Part shown: piece by piece, positions 1 through 6,607 of the stretch
How the letters are laid out: the number at the start of each line of letters is the position of its first letter
Numbering within the stretch: position 1 is the stretch's first letter
Translations under genes and position numbers: made by a program
The notes under the pieces: model-generated
Seen by the model: only the letters and a program-made list of their open reading frames with translations
Told to the model about the DNA's origin: nothing
Database searches by the model: none
Source of the DNA: Glomus cerebriforme
Lineage: Eukaryota; Glomeromycota; Glomeromycetes; Glomerales; Glomeraceae
Assembly (NCBI GenBank): GCA_003550305.1
Contig: QKYT01001477.1
Location: 1-10,089 of the forward strand
Reading direction: 5' to 3'
DNA: 10,089 nucleotides

Positions 1-209
1 TGGGTGGGAGGGAAATAAAGTTTTTTTTAGAAATTGTTTGTTTTCACACTAATATTTTTGTATTAAACAATAAAAATTATAGTTATTTTACTTAAGATTT
101 TTTTAAAAAAAAANATTATATAGTAAAAACCCTTTTTATAAGAACACCTCACTATAATTATAGTATTTAGTGATCCCGAAGGATGTGATTATAAAGGGGG
201 ACGACTGTA
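1..209 (+). mobile_element. 3'-end fragment of a pogo-like DNA transposon, copy A (left-truncated by window)
   Basis: This stretch matches 2665-2963 almost base for base over both its outer parts. It ends in GACTGTA at 209; read on the other strand the end starts TACAGTCGTCCCCC followed by TTATAATCAC, the style of terminal inverted repeat known from Tc1/mariner-pogo (Tigger/Fot1) elements, which insert at TA. Homology with copy B stops right after CTGTAT, as expected for an element end. Relative to copy B about 85 bp are missing at the ambiguous base N at 114, so the deletion may be an assembly collapse. The left part continues outside the window. No transposase is visible. The end assignment is by family resemblance; the repeat itself is directly seen. 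Confidence 0.6.
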
Positions 210-832
210 TATAATATTCATTTATTTGATATATTTAAGGATAAAAGCAAATTATATAATTTATAAAAATACAAATTTATAAATTATTTTTGAACTAATT
301 ATAATATAAACTTGAAAATTTTAGAGTAAGTATCTTTTAACCTACTCTGTATGTTTACTTAAGAAAATAAAATAGATTAAAAATACTGGTTTTGACTTTA
401 TATATAGATAAATGAACTTTGCTAATCATATTTAAAAATAAATAAATTAATTTTGACAAAAATAAAAAAAGTCAAATAAATCAAAAGTGATATTTATAAT
501 CTCATTTTGTACTTTAAGTAAACTTGTAAAGCAGGTTAAAATATATTTATTATATGTATTTTAAAAAGTTATATAAGTAAGAAAAAGGTTTATTTTGGAT
601 AAACAATTTTTTTTGAAGTTATGTGATTTATTCTCACTTTAGACATCCCTTAGATTTAGTAATAAAACTAAATTAATTTGTTATTTTTTTTGTAATATGT
701 TAATGAAATGAAAATTGTTATTAAAAAATATACTAGAATATTACTTTTTTATTACATATTACTCTATTTTCTTTAAATAGTAATTTACTTTTTATTATCA
801 TCAATTTTTTAGTTTACTAATTAGTATTTATC
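210..832. other. AT-rich non-coding stretch
   Basis: No credible coding region, RNA gene or repeat pair was found here. The sequence is made of A/T runs with stops in all frames. It separates the fragment ending at 209 from the foldback element starting at 912. Confidence 0.6.
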
Positions 833-903
833 ATGACAGATAATAAATCTCAAGGTCAAACATTAAACTGGATTGGTTTATATTTTTCAATTTCTGTATT
901 TTC

Positions 904-911
904 TTATAGAT
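904..911 (+). repeat. 8-bp target-site duplication, left copy (TTATAGAT)
   Basis: TTATAGAT at 904-911 recurs exactly at 1309-1316, on the two outer edges of the inverted-repeat element 912-1308. A perfect 8-bp direct repeat exactly at the element borders is the target duplication size of hAT-type transposition. Confidence 0.7.
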
Positions 912-1000
912 TAAACTTGGGTGCCGAAACGTTTCGGCTATATGCCGAATCCCAAATACCTTTCGACATATACAAGTTGCCAAAATCCCAAATCCCAAAC

Positions 1001-1094
1001 CTATGCCGAAATTCCAAACTGATGCCGAAATCCCAAATTGATGCCGAAATCCCAAACCGATGCCAGAATCCCAAACCGTTACCGAAATCCCAAA
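1001..1094 (+). repeat. Five tandem 19-bp units, left arm of the foldback
   Basis: Units at 1001-1018, 1019-1037, 1038-1056, 1057-1075 and 1076-1094 share the core TGCCGAAATCCCAAA with a few substitutions; the first unit is one base short. They occur inverted in the right arm. Confidence 0.85.
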
Positions 1095-1144
1095 CCTTCA
1101 ATATGAAAATGACCGAAATTTGGGATTTTTGGATTTCAGCAACG

Positions 1145-1201
1145 TTTGGGATTCCGGCATCGGTTTGGNATTTCGGCATCNNTTTGGGATTTCGGCATCN
1201 G
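1145..1201 (-). repeat. Three tandem 19-bp units, right arm of the foldback
   Basis: Units at 1145-1163, 1164-1182 and 1183-1201 read TTTGGGATTTCGGCATC on the plus strand, the reverse complement of the left-arm unit. A compressed run of repeated TTTGGGA follows at 1202-1222. Four ambiguous bases lie in this array, as expected where copies are hard to assemble. Confidence 0.85.
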
Positions 1202-1308
1202 TTTGGGATTTGGGATTTGGGATTTCGGCAAATTTCTGAATCGACATTTCGGCATATGCCGAATCCCAAATATGTTTCGGCATAGGTAGGTTTCGGCATC
1301 CAAGTTTA

Positions 1309-1316
1309 TTATAGAT
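1309..1316 (+). repeat. 8-bp target-site duplication, right copy (TTATAGAT)
   Basis: Exact copy of 904-911 directly after the right terminal inverted repeat. Confidence 0.7.
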
Positions 1317-1992
1317 AACTATATAAATAATGTAAATTTAATTAATTTTACTTAAAATATTGTATATCTAAAAATTTTTTAATAATAAAATTATTTAATA
1401 TTTATTTATTAGATTTTATAATTTATTACCATGGTAATACATTATCACTATCATAATTAAATGATTTGCAATAAAATTATTTTTTTTTAAAATTTTGTAT
1501 AACTTAAAATTTTAATTTTTGAGAAAAATAAAATTGCCTTTTTGGATTATATAATATTACTTAAGATTCAAATAAGAAAATTTTGGCTAGCATTATAAAA
1601 TTTAGGCAAAATTAAACATATGATGAATAACATATAACAAATAGTATTTATCATACTGAAAAAATTCTAAGTTTCTAGAATAAATAATAAAAATAGAAAA
1701 TTATAGTATAATGCGATAATAATAAATTATTATTTAGAGGATTAGATAAATAAATAAGGAAGCAACTTAAGATTACATAAATTGATCAATAAATTGCTAG
1801 AACTGTCACTCATAAAATTAGTTATGCAAACAAAATTTTTATATTAATTCGTGATACATGAGTTAACTGCAAAAAATGCTGATCATTACTATGGATCAAT
1901 AGAAATAATAATTACTATTATTTTTACAATAATTGAGAATCTCACACTTCTTAAATAATATTACCCCATACTATTAGTTAAATACACGTTAA
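1317..1992. other. AT-rich non-coding stretch
   Basis: No gene is seen. The only structure noted is a perfect 14-bp palindrome ATTACCATGGTAAT at 1425-1438. The end of the stretch may contain badly decayed 5' parts of the pseudogene that follows, but I could not recognise any. Confidence 0.5.
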
Positions 1993-2646
1993 ATAATAGG
2001 TAAACGAAAGGAATATCAAGTTAGTTTATTTTCTCTTGGCTTTATAGATGAAAACTTATATTATGGTCTATTTTCTCGAGATTGGTGAGAAACGCGACAC
2101 ATAAAAAATACAACCAATCCTCCTAGTTTATATCCTATTCGAATAAATATGAAAACCTTATTTATTCTTCAAAATACATACTTTTTTATTACTGTTATTC
2201 AAAGTGGCCATACTGGTTTTTTACAACAGCCAGGATATATTTGTGAAGCAGGAGATTTAAAGAGTACTGTTTTTAATAATCCTTCAGCTACAGTAATTAT
2301 ACTTTATCAACAACTTTTTAAAAATGGTACTAAATTTTCTGGTCCTCTTATAATGAGTCATGATAAAATAGAAATTAGGGAACAACTTTTAAGAAATGTT
2401 AATTTTCATCCATTTTGTTGTTTTATTGGAAAATTTTGGTTATTTGTATATGGGATTAGTATTTCTTCAGATGAACAATTGTATTATGCAGGTCCAGGTT
2501 TTAAATCATCTTTTTATTATTCAATTGGAGCAAAAAAAATGTGAACTTTATTTGTACANGAGATAGATAAAAAAAATTCAATTGTAAAAATGTATCAAGA
2601 TTTTGAATTGAAATATACATATATTGGTAATGATCCTAATGATTAA
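1993..2646 (+). pseudogene. Decayed gene of unrecognised family, C-terminal part vaguely FYRN/FYRC-like
   Basis: One reading frame runs from a TAA at 1990-1992 to a TAA at 2644-2646, interrupted only by TGA at 2086-2088 and TGA at 2542-2544. The first ATG giving a long open stretch is at 2149 (131 residues to the second TGA), and 33 sense codons in the same frame follow that stop. Codons here look coding (for example RKEYQVSLFSLGFIDENLYY before 2086, and IYQ/MYQDFELKYTYIGNDPND near the end). The run YYAGPGFKSSFYYS followed by a hydrophobic strand and GNDPND is reminiscent of FYRN/FYRC domains (G-[YF]-x-S-x-x-Y-x-S, later G-x-[SD]-P), but this is a weak resemblance. The first TGA overlaps GTGAGA, a possible splice donor at 2085, with CCTCCTAG ending at 2126 as acceptor; that 42-nt intron would keep the frame. 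The second TGA has no such rescue. One ambiguous base lies at 2559. Transposon-end copy B begins about 20 bp after the final stop, which may have truncated the gene. Confidence 0.55.
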
Positions 2647-2664
2647 AAAACTAGCTGCGACCGG

Positions 2665-2963
2665 TGGGTAGGTGAAAGGAAAATAAAGTTTTTTTTAGAA
2701 ATTTTTTGTTTTCATACTAATATTTTTGTATTAAACAATAAAAATTATAGTTATTTTACTTAAGATTTTTTAAAAAAAAAATTTTTTATTATAATATTAT
2801 TTTTAGCTATTTTTAGTAAAAAATTTTTTAATATAATTACACCAATATAAAAATTTATTATATATGTGATTATATAGTAAAAACTCTTTTTATAAGAACA
2901 CCTCACTATAATCACAGTATTTAGTAGTCCTGAAGGGTTTGATTATAGAGGGGGACAACTGTA
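2665..2963 (+). mobile_element. 3'-end fragment of a pogo-like DNA transposon, copy B
   Basis: This is the longer copy of the sequence at 1-209. It keeps about 85 extra bases (roughly 2783-2868) where copy A has an N. It ends AACTGTA at 2963; on the minus strand the end reads TACAGTTGTCCCCCTCTA, a Tc1/mariner-pogo style terminus bordering a TA. The last 65 bases form an imperfect hairpin: CCTC-AC-TATAATCA at 2901-2914 pairs with TGATTATA-GAGG at 2940-2951. No matching left terminus (plus-strand TACAGTTGTCC) was found in the window, so this is a solo end or a decayed remnant. No transposase coding is visible. Confidence 0.6.
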
Positions 2964-3234
2964 TACTGAAAAGCCACTAATTTAAAAAGTTAAGTTTATT
3001 TATGCTAGCTCTATATAAGCAAAATGTTTTTACTCAAATTGGGCCACTATAGCTTTTTTAAATATCATTTCTTTCTTAATTTATAGTAATATTATATTTA
3101 ATGTACTTTCAGAATACCCTTTTATATTTATTAAGAACAATAATAATTGCAAAACTTTATTATTAATATTCTTTATAGTATATTATTCACTTTTTAATTC
3201 ACATAACTTCATAACTCTGAACAATGAAAAAATT

Positions 3235-3241
3235 AAAAAAA
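3235..3241 (-). terminator. T7 run, possible Pol III terminator of the tRNA-like unit
   Basis: Seven A residues on the plus strand give TTTTTTT on the minus strand, starting five bases past the discriminator position of the tRNA-like sequence. Position and length fit a Pol III stop, but T runs are common in this AT-rich DNA. Confidence 0.4.
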
Positions 3242-3246
3242 TTAAA

Positions 3247-3323
3247 GATTCAGTACAGAAATCGAACCTGCATTTCTAAAATAAAAAAATTATCTAGTAT
3301 TCTAACTACTAAACTAACTGAGC
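3247..3323 (-). pseudogene. tRNA-like sequence (tRNA pseudogene or SINE head)
   Basis: Read on the minus strand, the sequence folds as a tRNA cloverleaf. The acceptor is GCTCAGT (3317-3323) with ACTGAAT (3248-3254), six of seven pairs counting a wobble. The D arm is GTTT/GAAT with an 8-nt loop, the anticodon stem CTAGA/TTTAG, and the T arm GCAGG/TCTGT around TTCGATT (3255-3271). The internal promoter A box TAGTTTAGTAG fits the eukaryotic consensus TRGYNNANNNG fully, and the B box GGTTCGATTTC differs from GGTTCGANTCC at one base. A T7 run follows downstream. Against a working tRNA: the anticodon loop is 12 nt (mostly T) instead of 7, no anticodon can be assigned, and the acceptor has one mismatch. 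It is therefore called a tRNA-derived pseudogene, perhaps still a Pol III template. No SINE body or flanking duplication was recognised. Confidence 0.55.
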
Positions 3324-4020
3324 AAATCTAATGATTGTTAATGAATAGATATACAGTATTTATATATTATAAATCATGTGACATATTCAAAAAAAAAATT
3401 CAGGCAATGATTGTCCAGGTACGATGATCACCCACCCAGATGATGATTAGCAATTTCCAAAAAATTTTGCCAATTCGATTTGTTTTTAGGAAAAAGGAAA
3501 TAAATGAAATTGTTGTTGTATCACTATTTTATTAATAGAAAACGATTCTAGTTATACAAATTAATTACACTGCCAGAATGAGTAATACCTACATTCAAAT
3601 AGTTCAAAAAGGCGATTGAGAATAGAGTTGTCTGGATATTATCCTGCAATCAATTTCAATATTGTTAAATAATTACCAAAAATAATTATAAAGAAATGTA
3701 ATATAAATTAGATTATCATTGGTGAAATAGGGTTGAAAATAGTAGTATTTTAGTTATATAATACATTTTCAATAAATATATATTTTTTTCTTACACTTTA
3801 TGTTTATTTTAGTGTTGTTGATTGGTTAAAAATTTAGTAGTTGATAAATCCCGGTTGACTGATCTCTGCTCTGCTTCTATTAATAAAATCATGAAAAAGC
3901 AAGAAATATTTAAATGACAATAATATAAAAATATTTTTCATATAAAATAGATTTCAGTGCCCGGTAATAATTGGGAGAGTTTATGCATAAATAATATTTT
4001 TTTGGAGGGGAATCAAAAAA
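3324..4020. other. Non-coding stretch, nothing recognised
   Basis: No credible coding frame is present. An imperfect local repeat region near 3403-3455 contains CACCCACCC flanked by GATGATC and GATGATGATT, but no clear element borders are seen. Confidence 0.5.
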
Positions 4021-4077
4021 GTTCACTATATCGCAATTTTACTATAACAAGATTCACTATAACAAGCCTTGACTGTA
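4021..4077 (+). mobile_element. Solo terminal end of a Tigger/pogo-like DNA transposon
   Basis: The stretch ends GCCTTGACTGTA at 4077. On the minus strand this is TACAGTCAAGGCTTGTTATA, typical of Tigger/Fot1-type pogo termini, which begin at a TA target and continue CAGTCAA...TATA. The motif ACTATAACAAG occurs twice at a 15-bp period (4041-4051, 4056-4066), with a third degraded CACTATATCGCAA at 4024-4036. Such tandem subterminal motifs are transposase-binding-site-like. No opposite end is present in the window and no transposase sequence lies next to it. Confidence 0.55.
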
Positions 4078-4415
4078 GTAAATATTAGGAAATGTGATCA
4101 AATTTATGTTTTATAATTATCTCAGATAAATGATAGATTATTTATTACTATGCATTTAAAATTATGCATATATTCAAATCAGTAATTATCCGTTTTAAAG
4201 TATTCTGAAATAAAAAAACCCTTTGATTTAAACTATAATTTTGACAGATTTTCTTTATGTGCTAGTTGTTAAAACTGCCTCTAATTATGGGTCAGTTATT
4301 GTTTAAGAATTAGTTGGAAGCTTAAACGTTAAATCATAAATCAAACATTAATTCGTACAATAGTCATGCCACTTTATTATCTTCAATCAACTTTTCAGAA
4401 ATCATGCAATTTTTG
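4078..4415. other. AT-rich non-coding stretch
   Basis: Nothing identifiable; stops occur in all frames and no repeat pair was seen. It lies between the solo transposon end and the GC-rich hairpin element. Confidence 0.5.
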
Positions 4416-4424
4416 CCCTTTCTG
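4416..4424 (+). repeat. 9-bp target-site duplication, left copy (CCCTTTCTG)
   Basis: CCCTTTCTG at 4416-4424 recurs exactly at 4602-4610, bordering the inverted-repeat element 4425-4601. Nine base pairs is the duplication size of Mutator-like (MULE) transposition. Confidence 0.7.
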
Positions 4425-4601
4425 GGGGACGTCTATAGCGGGGGCGTGGCGGGCACGTGATTTGCTGACAAATCACGTAGCACGCCCCTCTGTGACGCGA
4501 AAGGGTTCTTTCTCGCGAAGCTCGTAAGAACCCTTTAACTAAATGTCGCCCCCCGTGAATATTTCACGGGGGGCGACATTTACCCCCGCTATAGGCGCCC
4601 C
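4425..4601. mobile_element. 177-bp GC-rich MITE of nested hairpins, MULE-like by duplication size
   Basis: The ends are 20-bp inverted repeats, GGGGACGTCTATAGCGGGGG at 4425-4444 and its complement (two mismatches) at 4582-4601, flanked by the 9-bp duplication CCCTTTCTG. Three hairpins fill the inside. (1) GGGGCGTG 4441-4448 pairs with CACGCCCC 4481-4488, topped by ACGTGATTTG/CAAATCACGT (4455-4464, 4469-4478) with loop CTGA. (2) AAAGGGTTCTT 4500-4510 pairs with AAGAACCCTTT 4526-4536. (3) A perfect 19-bp stem 4541-4559/4563-4581 has a 3-nt loop and C6/G6 blocks. With the outer stem this forms a multi-branched cruciform. The composition is strikingly GC-rich against its AT-rich surroundings. No coding sequence is present. 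It lies about 600 bp upstream of the SPRY gene start, so an effect on that promoter is possible but unsupported. Confidence 0.75.
4541..4581. repeat. Perfect 19-bp inverted repeat inside the MITE
   Basis: The arms 4541-4559 and 4563-4581 are exact reverse complements separated by TAT. Each contains a six-base C or G run next to GTGAA/TTCAC. Confidence 0.9.
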
Positions 4602-4610
4602 CCCTTTCTG
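4602..4610 (+). repeat. 9-bp target-site duplication, right copy (CCCTTTCTG)
   Basis: Exact copy of 4416-4424 directly after the right inverted end of the 177-bp element. Confidence 0.7.
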
Positions 4611-5208
4611 TTAATAATATTTCCTAAGTTAAGCAGCCGATGAACTTCCTCACATGATTCGAAAATAGCCAATAAAATCAATGGACGTTTCTGATCCCAG
4701 GCGAAAATTTTAGTACTTTTAATTATAGAAGCTCAAAGTAATTTATCATTGTAAGTGTCCGCCTTTCTCGACAAAAAATTAAATACGTGGACAAAGTCTC
4801 TAAAGTAAAAAAATTCTTATTAATAAAGACTTTAAGATTAAGAATATTCAGTAACACCAAATCCCTCATGATAATAAAATAAATTCTAATTAACTCGCGT
4901 AAAGAATAATTTTTTATTTAGTTGGTTATAATAAGTTGAAGAATGAAGACACGTTATTGATTAGTTTTTGTAAGCCACGAAATTATTGTGGCTTATATTC
5001 CTATTCAATGCGTATCATGATTTTTATAAACACGTAGTAAGTAGAATTAAGATTGTATTTTATTAAATTGACACGATACACATATTTATATCATTGTCCT
5101 TGCGCCACAACTAAAACCAAAAAAAAGGATTTAATATACAAGAAACTTGAAATATGTATTTTGCGAAACAAATTTATTTTAAAGAATGAGAAAATCCTTC
5201 TAAAAAAT
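4611..5208 (+). promoter_or_regulatory. Upstream region of the SPRY gene, with two short upstream reading frames
   Basis: No other gene is seen in this stretch; it should contain the promoter and 5' leader of the gene starting at 5209. Two tiny ATG-initiated frames precede the start: 5154-5189 (11 codons plus TGA) and 5186-5203 (5 codons plus TAA), overlapping in ATGA. If the transcript begins before 5154 they could lower translation of the main frame. A TATA-like TATTTATATC lies near 5085. The transcription start is unknown, so these are candidates only. Confidence 0.35.
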
Positions 5209-6360
5209 ATGAAATTAAAAACAAGTGTATTAAATAATATTTCCAAAAAATTTGTATTTCATTTTTTAATTTCATTAATATTATTAGGAAATTATAGTGG
5301 TAATTCTGATACATTGAAAAGAGAAAATAATGATGTTTCAGAAGGATATCGATGGGTCTTTTGGAGTTATGAGGCGAATGGAGAACGACGATGTGCAAAT
5401 TTATGTATTATTACTGGATTAATTTTAGTTATTTTAGTTTCATCATTAATTATTTGTTGTAGTTGGTGTATTTGGCATTACATTAATAAAACGAAATCAA
5501 GTAATGGAAGTGAAAACAGAAGAAAATCAACTCATGTTTCAATATTAACTGATGAACAATATGAAAAGGCAAAAGATTTTACAAGAGATAATCCACCACA
5601 AGAAGAGTTACCTCCTCCAGAAATAATTGCTGAGATACAAAGTTTTGGAGGTGCAAGAGCATGGAAATGGGTTTCGAAAGAATTAGGTCAAAAAGTTTCA
5701 ATCGGTAATGAAGGAGATATTATTGAATTCTTTAATCATACGGATACTAGTATACAAACCAATTATCCTTGTTTTGTGCCCGTTAATGAAAGTAGTGAAA
5801 GTGTTGTTGTAAAAGGAGGACAAATCAAATATTCCGAAGCTATGTTTGAACAACCTCAAAGTTTACCACATAGAAAATTACATTATTATGAAATGACTAT
5901 AATGAAAAATATGGATTTTGACAATACTAATATTGTTATAGGATTAGCAACAAAACCTTACCCTAATTTTAGACTACCTGGCTTGAATTTATATTCCGTT
6001 GGCTATCATTCTATTAATGGTAAAAAATATAATAATGATAACTTTGGAATTGAATATGGTCCTGAATGGATAGAAGCTGAGTACACTGTTGGTTGCGGAT
6101 ATGATTCTGATAGTGGTGATGTTTTCTTCACTTTAAATGGTAAATTTTTGGGTATCGCTTTTACTAACATAAAACATATTTGGTTTCCTACAATTGGAGC
6201 TAATGGTCCTTGTACGGTCGAAATTAATTTTGGAGATAATCCTGATAATAAATTTAAATATAAAGAGGCCATAGGTTATGGTCCTGGTGGTCCTATTTTA
6301 CTAAGTAAAAGAAGAAGACGTGATAGTCATAAAAGTTCATCTAGCGAAATTAAAACATAA
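5209..6360 (+). CDS. Membrane-anchored SPRY-domain protein, Ear1/Ssh4-like
   Basis: The 383-residue product has, in order: a signal peptide (about 1-30, hydrophobic core FVFHFLISLILLG); a short ectodomain ending in WVFWSYEANGERRCANLC (49-66); one membrane segment (about 67-91) with a Cys-rich inner edge (IICCSWCIW); a charged linker with PPQEELPPPE (129-138); a SPRY domain (about 185-345); and a basic tail (KRRRRD). SPRY hallmarks seen are YYEMTI (226), NIVIGLATK (241), LPGLNLYSVGYHS (256), VGCGYDSDSGDVFFTLNG (294) and WFPTIG (325). The order matches fungal Ear1/Ssh4, endosomal/vacuolar adaptors that use SPRY to hold cargo and PPxY to bind the ubiquitin ligase Rsp5. This protein has no PPxY, which is odd for that role; the convergent neighbour carries one and shares the pre-membrane motif. 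The frame is open further upstream only with a TTG start; ATG 5209 has an A at -3 and exposes the signal peptide. No introns are seen. AATAAA lies at 6502. Confidence 0.85.
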   Translation: MKLKTSVLNNISKKFVFHFLISLILLGNYSGNSDTLKRENNDVSEGYRWVFWSYEANGERRCANLCIITGLILVILVSSLIICCSWCIWHYINKTKSSNGSENRRKSTHVSILTDEQYEKAKDFTRDNPPQEELPPPEIIAEIQSFGGARAWKWVSKELGQKVSIGNEGDIIEFFNHTDTSIQTNYPCFVPVNESSESVVVKGGQIKYSEAMFEQPQSLPHRKLHYYEMTIMKNMDFDNTNIVIGLATKPYPNFRLPGLNLYSVGYHSINGKKYNNDNFGIEYGPEWIEAEYTVGCGYDSDSGDVFFTLNGKFLGIAFTNIKHIWFPTIGANGPCTVEINFGDNPDNKFKYKEAIGYGPGGPILLSKRRRRDSHKSSSSEIKT

Positions 6361-6501
6361 ATGATGAATGAAAATTTTGTGAATTTATAGAATTTATACT
6401 AGAAATCAACTAATCATCTGTCATGTATCGTATATTTTTGTTTTTTTAAGAAATATAATTTAATTTAACATAATATCTTAAAATGACTATTCAAATGAAA
6501 T

Positions 6502-6507
6502 AATAAA
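6502..6507 (+). promoter_or_regulatory. Possible polyadenylation signal of the SPRY gene (AATAAA)
   Basis: AATAAA occurs about 140 bases after the stop, and again at 6543-6548. The motif is frequent by chance in this AT-rich DNA. Confidence 0.3.
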
Positions 6508-6570
6508 AATACCTATATAACATAATATATGGATAAATACATAATAAAGTATACAAGTATGATTTTGATT

Positions 6571-6607
6571 TTTAATAAAAAAAAAAAAAAAAATTTTTTT
6601 CTATTTT
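6571..6607. repeat. A-run/T-run tract between the convergent genes
   Basis: A long A run followed by a T run fills the gap just before the stop of the minus-strand gene. On the minus strand, 6571-6576 reads ATTAAA about 25 bases past that stop, a possible polyadenylation signal. The tract could serve the 3' ends of both genes. Confidence 0.45.

Larger units (their letters stand above)
912..1308. mobile_element. 397-bp foldback/MITE-like element built of mirrored 19-bp repeats
   Basis: The ends are inverted repeats: TAAACTTGGGTGCCGAAAC at 912-930 and its complement, with one mismatch, at 1290-1308. They are flanked by the perfect 8-bp duplication TTATAGAT. Inside, the left arm holds five tandem units of about 19 bp of the form GATGCCGAAATCCCAAA (1001-1094). 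The right arm holds the same unit in opposite orientation (1145-1201 and onward), so the element folds back on itself around a loop near 1095-1144. Perfect 16-bp palindromes lie near each end (923-938, GCCGAAACGTTTCGGC; 1248-1263, TTCGGCATATGCCGAA). Four ambiguous bases (1169, 1181, 1182, 1200) fall in the right arm. There is no transposase, so it would be non-autonomous; the 8-bp duplication suggests hAT machinery, which is inference. Open frames across it are by-products of the repeats. Confidence 0.75.

Noticed and set aside
1001..1222. CRISPR-like regular short repeats
   Set aside because: The 19-bp units are directly adjacent without spacers and turn orientation in the middle, in a eukaryotic-looking context.
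833..1299. Long open frames on both strands across the foldback element
   Set aside because: The products are made of the repeated 19-bp unit (MPKSQI-like peptides), contain ambiguous bases and appear on both strands alike; they result from the repeat array lacking stops, not from a gene.
1..2963. LTR retrotransposon with copies A and B as its LTRs
   Set aside because: The copies do not start TG and end CA, no primer-binding site, polypurine tract or Gag/Pol coding lies between them, and the shared end looks like a TA-inserting DNA transposon terminus.
3247..3323. Functional tRNA gene
   Set aside because: The anticodon loop is 12 nt and no anticodon can be read; the acceptor has a mismatch. 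Kept only as a tRNA-like pseudogene.
5053..5208. Longer N-terminus for the SPRY protein
   Set aside because: The extension would start at TTG, which is not used as a normal start in fungal nuclear genes; ATG 5209 gives a clean signal peptide.
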